The position numbers and the translations under genes were made by a program. Under the pieces are notes generated by a model. The model was not told the origin of the DNA and ran no database searches. It saw only the letters and a list, made by a program, of their open reading frames with translations. Below are positions 40,447 to 47,750 of a stretch of 64,000 bases of DNA, piece by piece (the first letter of the stretch is position 1; each line of letters opens with the position of its first letter). This stretch comes from Roseburia_D yibonii (GTDB lineage: Bacteria; Bacillota; Clostridia; Lachnospirales; Lachnospiraceae): contig NZ_JACOQH010000002.1 in the NCBI RefSeq assembly GCF_014297335.1, forward strand, positions 310,001 to 374,000. The letters run 5' to 3'.

Positions 40447-40535
40447 GTAATGGCGACGAGGAAAATGGACACGGTGCTTGTACGAGCGTCCATTTGACGG
40501 CCGCTGATCAGAGCGGAATGCGCAAAGCGTATTTC
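40447..40535 (+). repeat. Terminator-trailing intergenic repeat, copy C (long form)
   Basis: Plus-strand orientation, starting GTAATGGCGACGAGGAAAAT, then a stem AAATGGACAC / GCGTCCATTT, GACGG, a CGCTGATCAGAGCG palindrome and finally a GAATGCGC/GCGTATTTC hairpin. Copy B matches it along nearly its whole length. A frame of about 15 codons from the first ATG is open but lacks an upstream ribosome binding site. Confidence 0.85.
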
Positions 40536-40561
40536 GTCTCTGTTTCAACGCTCACCTTTTA

Positions 40562-42055
40562 TTAAATTGCAAGGAACTTCTTTACAACTTCCGGCATTTC
40601 AGCCACTTCGCATACAGTATCATGTAACACTTTCGCGGTACGGATCTCTTCGATCGCCTTCGGTACTGCGACATGTCCGATGCGGCTCAGCTCATCTACC
40701 AGCTCGAAATCTGTCATGGAATCGTATTTTTCCTTATCAATCGCATCCATAACGCTTCTGGTAAATTTGAACGGACTGGCTGTGGAAGCAATCACCGTCT
40801 TTGTCTCTGTGTCTTTGGTCTCTTCTTTGTATTTCTTATAAACACCAGCTGCTACTGCGGTATGGGTATCAATCACATATCCGGTCTTGTCATACAGGTC
40901 ACAGATCACTTTTGCTGTCTCCGCTTCACTTGTATAATTTCCGTAGAAATCAGCAAGCTGTTCTTTCATTTCTTCTGTGATCGCATAAGCGCCGTCAGAA
41001 GTCAGTGCAGTCATCAGCTCTTTATTCTTTGCCGCGTCATTTCCGGCGATACGGTAGATCAGACGCTCCAGGTTGCTTGAAATCAGAATGTCCATGGACG
41101 GAGAAGATGTCAGCATGAACTCACGGTTCTTATCATAAGTTCCGGTGCGGAAGAAATCAAACAGTACTTTATTTTCATTGGATGCGCAGATCAGTTTTGC
41201 GATCGGAAGTCCCATATTCTTTGCATAGAACGCAGCGAGAATATTTCCGAAGTTTCCGGTCGGTACTACCACATTGATCTTTTCATCCTTTGCGATCTCA
41301 CCTTTTTTGTACAGTTTTGCGTATGCATATACATAATAAGCGATCTGAGGAACCAGACGTCCGATATTGATAGAGTTTGCGGATGAGAACTGGAAGCCCG
41401 CAGCATCCATCTGCGCGGCAAGTTCCTTATCCTGGAACATCTTTTTCACACCGGTCTGTGCCTGATCAAAGTTTCCATGAATGCCGACTACATAGGTATT
41501 GTCACCCTTCTGTGTCACCATCTGTTTTTCCTGGATCGGGCTCACACCGTTCTTCGGATAAAATACGATGATCTTGGTACCCTTGACATCCGCGAAACCT
41601 GCAAGCGCTGCCTTACCGGTATCTCCGGAAGTCGCTGTCAGGATCACGATATCGTTCTTTACCTGATTCTTGCGTGCCGCTGTGATCAGCAGATGAGGCA
41701 GAATGGATAATGCCATATCCTTAAAAGCGATCGTCGGGCCGTGGAACAGCTCTAAATAATAGGCGCCGTCTGATTCTACAAGCGGAGCGATCTCTTTTGT
41801 ATCGAATTTGCTGTCATATGCTTTCTGAATGCAGTCCTTTAACTCTTCCTCGGTAAAATCTGTTAAAAACTGTTTCATGACCGCGTATGCAGTCTCCTGA
41901 TAATTCATATCAGCAAGTTCATCTATCGTCACATCCAAAGAAGGGATACGATCCGGCACGAATAATCCGCCGTCATCTGCAAGTCCCTTTAAGATAGCCT
42001 GGGAAGCAGTTACCTTTTCCTTTGCATTTCGTGTACTTGAATAAATTAAATCCAT
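40562..42055 (-). CDS. thrC: Threonine synthase
   Basis: PLP enzyme converting O-phosphohomoserine to threonine, 497 residues, matching the longer bacterial class. The N-terminus has YSSTRN then ADDGGLFVPD, the PLP lysine is in FHGPTIAFKDMALSIL (about 108-123), and the phosphate-binding ATSGDTGKAALAGF (about 141-154) and PTGNFGNILAAFYA (about 266-279) loops follow. Other threonine genes (hom, thrB) are not nearby. The start is preceded by AGGATGAGAGA, a moderate site. It is divergently placed relative to the AP2-like gene at 42204 and is expressed on its own. Confidence 0.96.
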   Translation of the reverse strand: MDLIYSSTRNAKEKVTASQAILKGLADDGGLFVPDRIPSLDVTIDELADMNYQETAYAVMKQFLTDFTEEELKDCIQKAYDSKFDTKEIAPLVESDGAYYLELFHGPTIAFKDMALSILPHLLITAARKNQVKNDIVILTATSGDTGKAALAGFADVKGTKIIVFYPKNGVSPIQEKQMVTQKGDNTYVVGIHGNFDQAQTGVKKMFQDKELAAQMDAAGFQFSSANSINIGRLVPQIAYYVYAYAKLYKKGEIAKDEKINVVVPTGNFGNILAAFYAKNMGLPIAKLICASNENKVLFDFFRTGTYDKNREFMLTSSPSMDILISSNLERLIYRIAGNDAAKNKELMTALTSDGAYAITEEMKEQLADFYGNYTSEAETAKVICDLYDKTGYVIDTHTAVAAGVYKKYKEETKDTETKTVIASTASPFKFTRSVMDAIDKEKYDSMTDFELVDELSRIGHVAVPKAIEEIRTAKVLHDTVCEVAEMPEVVKKFLAI

Positions 42056-42203
42056 TCTCTCATCCTCTTCTTTCCTAAGTATTATTCTAAATATTCGTAC
42101 TGTTTTTCATTATAAATAAAGGCTTTTCTTCTGTCAATCCAAAAACCTAAAATGTGTGGTATAATAATAACCAAAGATACTACCAAGGAGGAACTTTAAC
42201 CTT

Positions 42204-43001
42204 ATGCTCCCAGGCGTTTATACCGCGACAAAAAAAGACGGAACCATCTATTACCGTTCCAGCATCACCTATCAGAACAAGCATATCAGTCTCGGCAGTT
42301 ACGCGTCCGAAGATACCGCAAACCAGGCTTATCAGAAAGCCGACGCCCTTTTGCGGGATCCGTCGGTCTCTTTCGAGCACGCACTTGCGCACCGTGGTGT
42401 TTTATCTTTCGACAAGACGGTCACCCTTATGAATTTCCGGGATAACGGGGTCTACATCAAGACACCGATCTACCTGCGCAGAAATTATTTTGAATATTTT
42501 CTTTCGCCCACACTGATCTTAAAGTTCGATATCGATGATCTGTTTTATTATTCCAGCCATCGGATCCAGAAACGTGGCGGTCATCTGTTCGTAAGCGATT
42601 ATGGGATGCAGTATAATATTCTTTCCCGCTACGGCATCAAAAGCCACGGGGTTCCCGGAAAAGATTTCCGGTTCGTAAATGAAGATTTCTCCGATTACCG
42701 GTATTCCAATATCATGATCATCAACCCCTACGCCGGTGTGAATATGCTGCAGGCAGGCGGAAAGATCTCTTATCAGGCGAAGATACATATCAACGGATAC
42801 TTTTCTCTCGGCACCTATGAAAGCGACTATCTCGCCGCCATCGCATATAACAAGGCATGCGATCTCGCAAAAGATGCGGGGATTCACCGGGAATTTCCGG
42901 TCAATTACATCGATTTTCTCTCGCCAAGCCAGTACGCGGAACTTTATGCAGACCTGGTTTTGCCGGAAAAATACCTCACTTATCTTGCCTCTTTTTCATA
43001 A
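42204..43001 (+). CDS. AP2/HNH-endonuclease-like protein, probably domesticated
   Basis: A 265-residue soluble protein. Residues about 3-50 (GVYTATKKDGTIYYRSSI... HISLGSYASEDTANQAYQKA) and about 188-225 (SYQAKIHINGYFSLGTYESD..AAIAYNKACD) both resemble AP2-type DNA-binding folds (three strands then a helix with the LGxxxxxxxAxxAY pattern). The segment between (about 95-180) has SDYGMQYNILSRYGIKSHG and KDFRFVNEDFSDYRYSNIMI, reminiscent of the HNH core of homing endonucleases (a DxR..N pattern), though no His-Asn-His set is complete. Such AP2-HNH combinations are known from mobile endonucleases and from plant transcription factors derived from them. AGGAGGA lies 11 bases before the ATG, and a TATAAT box lies about 45 bases upstream of it. 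The function is unknown; a catalytically dead DNA-binding protein is plausible. Confidence 0.6.
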   Translation: MLPGVYTATKKDGTIYYRSSITYQNKHISLGSYASEDTANQAYQKADALLRDPSVSFEHALAHRGVLSFDKTVTLMNFRDNGVYIKTPIYLRRNYFEYFLSPTLILKFDIDDLFYYSSHRIQKRGGHLFVSDYGMQYNILSRYGIKSHGVPGKDFRFVNEDFSDYRYSNIMIINPYAGVNMLQAGGKISYQAKIHINGYFSLGTYESDYLAAIAYNKACDLAKDAGIHREFPVNYIDFLSPSQYAELYADLVLPEKYLTYLASFS

Positions 43002-43008
43002 AACAGTG

Positions 43009-43051
43009 AAAAAGCTGTCAAAAGGATTCCTCCTTTTTGGCAGCTTTTTTC
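43009..43051. terminator. Bidirectional terminator between the AP2-like gene and leuD
   Basis: AAAAGCTGTCAAAAGG pairs with CCTTTTTGGCAGCTTTTTT around a six-base loop; T tracts on both strands serve two convergent genes. Confidence 0.92.
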
Positions 43052-43052
43052 T

Positions 43053-43541
43053 TTAGTTTTTCTGATTGATGTAGTTGATCAGTCCCTCAGCTTTAATGAT
43101 CTTTTGCATAAACTCCGGGAACGCCTGCCCCTGATAGGAGGTTCCTTTGGTCTTGTCATAGATCATGCCGCTGTCAAAATCAACTTCCACTTCGTCTCCC
43201 GCGTCAATATTTTCTGCCGCTTCCTTGCATTCAATGATCGGCAGTCCGATATTGATCGCATTCCGGTAAAAAATACGTGCGAAAGTCTCCGCGATCACAC
43301 AGCTTACCCCAGCAGCCTTGATCGCGATCGGCGCATGTTCTCTGGAAGAACCGCAGCCAAAGTTTTTATTTGCAACGATCAGATCGCCTTTTTTTACTTT
43401 TTTCACAAAATCCTTATCGATATCTTCCATGCAGTGAGCCGCCAGTTCTTTTGGCTCGGAAGAATTTAAATACCGCGCAGGAATAATGACATCGGTATCC
43501 ACGTTATCTCCAAATTTAAATACGTCTCCATGTGCTTTCAT
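43053..43541 (-). CDS. leuD: 3-isopropylmalate dehydratase small subunit
   Basis: Small (swivel) subunit of the isomerase converting 2- to 3-isopropylmalate in leucine synthesis. The 162-residue protein has the archaeal/clostridial short form with DNVDTDVIIPARYLN (about 12-26), the substrate-binding NKNFGCGSSREHAP (about 59-72) and FARIFYRNAINIGLPII (about 86-102). It is the second gene after leuC (gap 18 bases). Members of this short form can also act on citramalate or homoaconitate substrates; the leuC partner and the nearby ilv genes favour leucine synthesis. Confidence 0.93.
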   Translation of the reverse strand: MKAHGDVFKFGDNVDTDVIIPARYLNSSEPKELAAHCMEDIDKDFVKKVKKGDLIVANKNFGCGSSREHAPIAIKAAGVSCVIAETFARIFYRNAINIGLPIIECKEAAENIDAGDEVEVDFDSGMIYDKTKGTSYQGQAFPEFMQKIIKAEGLINYINQKN

Positions 43542-43559
43542 CTATCTACTTACCTCCTA

Positions 43560-44816
43560 TCAATCAACTGGTGCGGAAATTTTTCCGGTCAGCGCACTTG
43601 CCGCCGCCACAGCCGGGCTCGCAAGATAAACTTCGGAATCAACATGTCCCATTCTTCCGACAAAGTTACGGTTTGTGGTGGATACGCAGCGTTCCCCTGC
43701 CGCAAGGATTCCCATGTATCCTCCAAGGCATGGTCCGCAGGTCGGTGTGCTTACCACCGCTCCCGCCTCGATAAAGGTACGGATATATCCGGCTGCCATT
43801 GCATCCAGATAGATCTGCTGTGTTGCCGGGATCACGATGACACGAAGTCCCTTTGCCACTTTTTTGCCCTTTAAGATCTCAGCCGCAGTCTTTAAGTCTT
43901 CCAGACGTCCGTTTGTACAGGAACCGATCACGACCTGATCAATCCTGATATCCCCGACTTCATCGATGGTATGTGTATTTTCCGGAAGATGCGGGAATGA
44001 TACGGTTGATTTTAATGTACTAAGATCAATCGTATATTCCTCATCATACTCTGCGTCCGCATCTGCCTCATATACCTGATACGGGCGTTTGCTGTGTTCT
44101 TTCATATATGCTTCCGCAATCTCGTCCACCGGGAAGATTCCGTTTTTTGCTCCTGCCTCGATCGCCATATTCGCGATCGTGAAACGGTCATCCATGTTTA
44201 AGTTTTTAATTCCGTCTCCGACAAACTCCAAGGAACGGTACAGTGCGCCGTCCACACCGATCATTCCGATCAGATGTAAGATCACGTCTTTTCCGCTGAC
44301 CCATTTGCCCGGCTTTCCGGTGATATTTACACGGATCGCGGACGGAACCTTAAACCATGCTTTTCCGGTCGCCATACCGGCTGCCATATCCGTACTTCCC
44401 ACACCGGTGGAAAATGCTCCGAGCGCCCCATAGGTACAGGTATGTGAATCCGCTCCGATAATCACATCACCGGCAACGGTAAGTCCTTTTTCCGGAAGCA
44501 GCGCATGCTCGATCCCCATCTCTCCAACATCAAAATAATTGGTAATATCATGCTTACAGGCAAACTCACGCACGCATTTGCAGTGTTCTGCCGACTTGAT
44601 ATCTTTATTCGGAACAAAATGATCCAAAACCAGCGCGATCTTATCCTTATGAAAAACGCCATCCACCTTCATTTTATCCATTTCATGAATTGCGACCGGA
44701 GATGTGATATCATTTCCGAGCACCAGATCCAGATCCGCCTCGATCAGCTGTCCCGCACAGACTGAGTCAAGTCCTGCGTGCGCCGCAAGAATTTTCTGTG
44801 TCATCGTCATTCCCAT
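43560..44816 (-). CDS. leuC: 3-isopropylmalate dehydratase large subunit
   Basis: Large, iron-sulfur subunit of isopropylmalate isomerase, 418 residues, of the shorter homoaconitase-like group. The [4Fe-4S] ligands are the Cys of VIGSCTNGR (about residues 296-304) and the CxxC of STPTCGPCLGGYMG (about 354-367); the substrate motif GADSHTCTYGALGAF (about 122-136) is present. GGAGG lies nine bases before the ATG; a second and third Met follow at once. leuD follows. Its promoter lies in the 186-base region shared with a divergent LysR regulator. No leuA or leuB lies in the window. Confidence 0.94.
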   Translation of the reverse strand: MGMTMTQKILAAHAGLDSVCAGQLIEADLDLVLGNDITSPVAIHEMDKMKVDGVFHKDKIALVLDHFVPNKDIKSAEHCKCVREFACKHDITNYFDVGEMGIEHALLPEKGLTVAGDVIIGADSHTCTYGALGAFSTGVGSTDMAAGMATGKAWFKVPSAIRVNITGKPGKWVSGKDVILHLIGMIGVDGALYRSLEFVGDGIKNLNMDDRFTIANMAIEAGAKNGIFPVDEIAEAYMKEHSKRPYQVYEADADAEYDEEYTIDLSTLKSTVSFPHLPENTHTIDEVGDIRIDQVVIGSCTNGRLEDLKTAAEILKGKKVAKGLRVIVIPATQQIYLDAMAAGYIRTFIEAGAVVSTPTCGPCLGGYMGILAAGERCVSTTNRNFVGRMGHVDSEVYLASPAVAAASALTGKISAPVD

Positions 44817-44877
44817 TTCAATTTTCCTCCTACACTTTAAAATATAACGTGAGCAATCAAGAATATTTTATCTTTTG

Positions 44878-44907
44878 TTGCTATTCTAACATAAGTAGTG
44901 ATATAAT
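44878..44907 (+). promoter_or_regulatory. Candidate promoter of the LysR gene
   Basis: TTGCTA (44878-44883), 18-base spacer, TATAAT (44902-44907), about 95 bases before the LysR start and in the region shared with leuC, as is usual for LysR control of a divergent operon. Confidence 0.5.
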
Positions 44908-45002
44908 AGTAATACATAATAAATATGTTTATCATGCATACCGGTTATGGCATATGCCATACTTATCCAATGAATTTTGCTTTACGAAAGGATGTTTTTT
45001 TT

Positions 45003-45908
45003 ATGATTCAAAGTCTATCCTGCTACCGTATCTTTTACACGGTCGCGAAAACCGGCAATATCTCAAAAGCCGCCAAAGAACTCTATATCAGCCAGCCTGC
45101 GATCAGCAAATCGATCCAGAAGCTGGAAGAAAGCATGAACTGTGAACTTTTCCGGCGCAGTTCCCGAGGGGTCAGTTTGACCGAGGAGGGCGAACTGCTC
45201 TACTCCCATGTCAAAGTCGCGTTTGAGACGCTCGCGCTTGGCGAAGACCGTCTGCGCAATTCCATCGAGCTTGGGGTCGGCCATTTAAAGATCGGTGTCA
45301 GTTCCACGCTTTGTAAATACATGCTGCTTCCCTATCTGAAAGAATTCATCAAGCTGTATCCGCACATCAACATCTCCATCACCTGTCAGTCTACCAATGA
45401 CACCTTAAAGCTGTTGGAAGAAAACAAGATCGATGTCGGACTGATCGGAAAGCCGGAAAGTTTAAAAAACATTGATTTTTATTATCTCGCCGAGATCAAG
45501 GATATTTTTGTGGCAACCAAAGACTATCTGCGCAACTTAAAAGCAAGAGGTGTCAAGGAAGACCGCATCCTGCAGAGCTCCACGATCATGCTGCTTGATA
45601 AAAACAACATGACCAGACAGTATATCGACGATTACCTCCAGGAAAACCACATTGTGGTTCAGGACTCGATCGATATCTCCTCCATGGATCTTCTGATCGA
45701 GTTTGCCAAGATCAGCGTTGGTGTTGCCTGCGTCATCCGTGAATTTGTAAAAAAAGAGCTTGCGGACGGCTCTCTGATCGAAATCCCGCTCGGCTTTCCG
45801 ATCCACAAACGTGAAGTCGGTTTTGCCTATAAGAAATCGGTCAAGCCATCAAAATCGTTAGAGCTTTTTGTGGATTTCTACAAATCCCACGAGCTTTTGC
45901 ATTCTTAA
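45003..45908 (+). CDS. LysR-family transcriptional regulator
   Basis: A 301-residue LysR regulator. The N-terminal winged HTH (about 1-60) is typical: YRIFYTVAKTGNISKAAKELYISQPAISKSIQKLEE. The C-terminal part (about 88-295) has the periplasmic-binding-protein fold with GVSSTLCKYMLLPYLKEF and GLIGKPESLKNIDFYYL. The start at 45003 has AAAGGATG eight bases upstream; in-frame Met codons further upstream lack one. Divergent placement next to leuCD, 186 bases apart, suggests that it controls them, perhaps with a leucine-pathway intermediate as effector; this is inferred from context only. Confidence 0.9.
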   Translation: MIQSLSCYRIFYTVAKTGNISKAAKELYISQPAISKSIQKLEESMNCELFRRSSRGVSLTEEGELLYSHVKVAFETLALGEDRLRNSIELGVGHLKIGVSSTLCKYMLLPYLKEFIKLYPHINISITCQSTNDTLKLLEENKIDVGLIGKPESLKNIDFYYLAEIKDIFVATKDYLRNLKARGVKEDRILQSSTIMLLDKNNMTRQYIDDYLQENHIVVQDSIDISSMDLLIEFAKISVGVACVIREFVKKELADGSLIEIPLGFPIHKREVGFAYKKSVKPSKSLELFVDFYKSHELLHS

Positions 45909-45923
45909 AAGTTTCTGCTTTTA

Positions 45924-45979
45924 TCCGTCAAATGGATGTCTGCGCAGGCACGGCATCCATTTTTCTCTCGCTATTACAC
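45924..45979 (-). repeat. Terminator-trailing intergenic repeat, copy D (short form)
   Basis: Minus strand, directly after the ilvC terminator: GTAATAGCGAGAGAAAAATG, then GGATGCCGTGCCTGCGCA and CATCCATTTGACGG. The stem AAATGGATG / CATCCATTT is intact; the second hairpin of copies B and C is absent. Confidence 0.82.
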
Positions 45980-45981
45980 AA

Positions 45982-46015
45982 AATCCCTGATCGCAAAACC
46001 GATCAGGGATTTCTT
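45982..46015 (-). terminator. Rho-independent terminator after ilvC
   Basis: ATCCCTGATCG and CGATCAGGGAT form a perfect 11-bp stem with a six-base loop; TTTGTG follows on the minus strand and TTTCTTATT on the plus strand. It starts about 24 bases after the ilvC stop and may also stop the LysR transcript. Confidence 0.88.
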
Positions 46016-46033
46016 ATTGCGTATATGTATTTT

Positions 46034-47056
46034 TTAGTTATTGATCAGCTTATCTTCTTCGTTGTTCCAGCTGTATAATTTACGGATTTCCTTACCAACT
46101 GCTTCTGACGGATGTTCTGCTGCTTTCTTTCTCATAGCTTTGAAGTGAACCTGACGTCCTGCCGGAGACATATCCAATAAGAAGTCTTTTGCAAAAGTAC
46201 CATCCTGGATATCGGAAAGGATCTTCTTCATGGTCTTCTTTGTCTCTTCTGTGATAAGCTTCGGTCCGGTAATGTAATCACCATACTCAGCAGTGTTGGA
46301 GATAGAATATCTCATTCCTTCGAAACCGGACTGGTAGATCAGGTCTACGATCAGTTTCATTTCATGGATACATTCAAAGTATGCGTTTCTCGGATCATAT
46401 CCAGCTTCGCATAAGGTTTCAAAACCTGCCTGCATCAGTGCGCAAACACCACCGCAAAGAACTGCCTGCTCACCAAAAAGGTCTGTCTCTGTCTCAGTAC
46501 GGAATGTAGTTTCAAGAACACCTGCTCTTGCTCCGCCGATACCAAGTGCATATGCCAATGCGATATCCTGAGCCTTTCCGGTTGCATCCTGCTCAACAGC
46601 GATCAGACATGGAACACCTTTTCCTGCCTGGTACTCAGAACGAACGGTATGTCCCGGTCCCTTCGGTGCGATCATGGTAACGTCTACGTTCTTAGGCGGT
46701 ACGATCGTTCCGAAATGGATGTTGAATCCATGTGCGAACATTAACATATTTCCTGCTTCCAGATTCGGTTCGATCTCGTTTTTGTAAAGATCAGCCTGTT
46801 TTTCATCATTGATGAGGATCATGATGATGTCAGCCTGTTTTGCCGCTTCTGCAGCCGTGTATACTTTAAATCCCTGTGCTTCTGCCTTTGCCCATGATTT
46901 GCTTCCTTCATAAAGTCCAATAATGACATTGCATCCGGAATCCTTTAAATTCAATGCATGTGCATGTCCCTGGCTACCATATCCAATGATAGCGATCGTC
47001 TTTCCATCTAATAAGGAAAGGTTACAGTCCTGCTGATAAAAAATCTTTGCTGCCAT
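46034..47056 (-). CDS. ilvC: Ketol-acid reductoisomerase
   Basis: Rearranges and reduces acetolactate (or acetohydroxybutyrate) to the dihydroxy acid in valine and isoleucine synthesis. The 340-residue protein is the short class I type. It starts with an NADPH-type Rossmann motif GYGSQGHAHALNLKDSG (about 26-42), has the PKGPGHTVRSEYQAGKGVP motif (about 131-149) and a helical C-terminal knot domain with acidic Mg ligands (EMKLIVDLIYQSGFEGMRYSISNTAEYGD, from about 226). A GGAGG site lies eight bases before the ATG. ilvN lies 21 bases upstream, so they form an operon with a terminator downstream. Confidence 0.97.
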   Translation of the reverse strand: MAAKIFYQQDCNLSLLDGKTIAIIGYGSQGHAHALNLKDSGCNVIIGLYEGSKSWAKAEAQGFKVYTAAEAAKQADIIMILINDEKQADLYKNEIEPNLEAGNMLMFAHGFNIHFGTIVPPKNVDVTMIAPKGPGHTVRSEYQAGKGVPCLIAVEQDATGKAQDIALAYALGIGGARAGVLETTFRTETETDLFGEQAVLCGGVCALMQAGFETLCEAGYDPRNAYFECIHEMKLIVDLIYQSGFEGMRYSISNTAEYGDYITGPKLITEETKKTMKKILSDIQDGTFAKDFLLDMSPAGRQVHFKAMRKKAAEHPSEAVGKEIRKLYSWNNEEDKLINN

Positions 47057-47077
47057 TTTTAATTCCTCCTAAAAAAG

Positions 47078-47578
47078 TTAATCTAAATAAGTAACATCGG
47101 CCGACCCTCTGGTCAGTCCGGTAATACCTGTCCTTGCCAGTTCGAGAATCTCATAGCCTGCCATCAGCTCCAAAAAAGCATCCAGCTTTCCCTGACCTCC
47201 GGTCAGTTCGATCACCATGGAATCCCGGCTTACATCTACAACCTTTGCGCGGAAAATATTCGCGATCGACACGATTGCCTGACGGTCTTCCTCGCCCGCA
47301 TGTACCTTCACCAGTATCAGTTCACGGCACACCGACTCTCCGTCCCGCAGCTGCTTGATATCGATCACATCTTCCAGCTTCGCCAGCTGTTTTTCTATCT
47401 GTTCCAAAATAAGCTCATCACCTGAAGTAACGATCGTCATCCTGGTATAACGCGGATCTGTCGTCACGCCTGCGGTGATGCTGTCTACATTGTATCCTCT
47501 GCGGCTGAAAAGCCCGGATACACGGCTTAGAACACCGGAAGTGTTCTCCACCAAAATGGATAATACCTGTCTTCTCAT
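47078..47578 (-). CDS. ilvN: Acetolactate synthase small (regulatory) subunit
   Basis: Valine-responsive regulatory subunit of acetohydroxyacid synthase. The 166 residues comprise an N-terminal ACT domain (about 1-75: LSILVENTSGVLSRVSGLFSRRGYNVDSI) and a C-terminal ACT-like domain (about 80-160). It is adjacent to ilvC, but the large catalytic subunit gene (ilvB) is not in the window, which is unusual because ilvB usually precedes ilvN. Its promoter has TTGACA and TAGAAT at 47649-47622. The start is supported by AAGGA a few bases upstream. Assigned with confidence; the catalytic partner must lie elsewhere. Confidence 0.93.
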   Translation of the reverse strand: MRRQVLSILVENTSGVLSRVSGLFSRRGYNVDSITAGVTTDPRYTRMTIVTSGDELILEQIEKQLAKLEDVIDIKQLRDGESVCRELILVKVHAGEEDRQAIVSIANIFRAKVVDVSRDSMVIELTGGQGKLDAFLELMAGYEILELARTGITGLTRGSADVTYLD

Positions 47579-47621
47579 CGAAAACCATCCTTTACTTTTT
47601 ACGCTTGCTCACGTTAAAATT

Positions 47622-47649
47622 ATTCTAGCATATCTCCTTTAATTGTCAA
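47622..47649 (-). promoter_or_regulatory. Promoter of the ilvN-ilvC operon
   Basis: Minus strand: TTGACA (47649-47644), 16-base spacer, TAGAAT (47627-47622), with a leader of about 40 bases. No T-box or attenuator is visible in such a short leader. Confidence 0.65.
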
Positions 47650-47680
47650 TACAAAAATGCATTAAAGTAATATAAAATTT

Positions 47681-47714
47681 TTGTCCTATAACATTCAGTT
47701 ATGGTTATAGGGCA
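47681..47714 (-). terminator. Hairpin terminator after the amidase gene
   Basis: TTGCCCTATAAC pairs with GTTATAGGACAA around an 11-base loop, followed by AAAATTTTAT on the minus strand. It lies about 37 bases after the amidase stop and just before the ilvN promoter. The tail is A/T mixed rather than a pure T tract. Confidence 0.6.
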
Positions 47715-47750
47715 AAAAATTCATATCTGTGTTCTGTTTTTCCCTTTCGC

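Noticed and set aside
40447..40535. Small peptide gene of about 15 codons starting at the ATG inside repeat copy C
   Set aside because: No ribosome binding site, the frame is not kept in copies A, B and D, and conservation follows the hairpins rather than codons.
42204..43001. Phage integrase (some have AP2-like N-terminal domains)
   Set aside because: No tyrosine recombinase catalytic residues (R..HxxR..Y) and no attachment site or prophage genes nearby.
43053..44816. LeuCD considered as aconitase or homoaconitase supplying the Icd pathway
   Set aside because: Two-subunit short form, LysR divergent regulator and ilv neighbours fit leucine synthesis better; no direct link to the citrate operon.
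44817..45002. T-box or leucine attenuator upstream of leuC
   Set aside because: No T-box motif, no terminator and no Leu-codon-rich leader peptide were found; LysR control is more likely.
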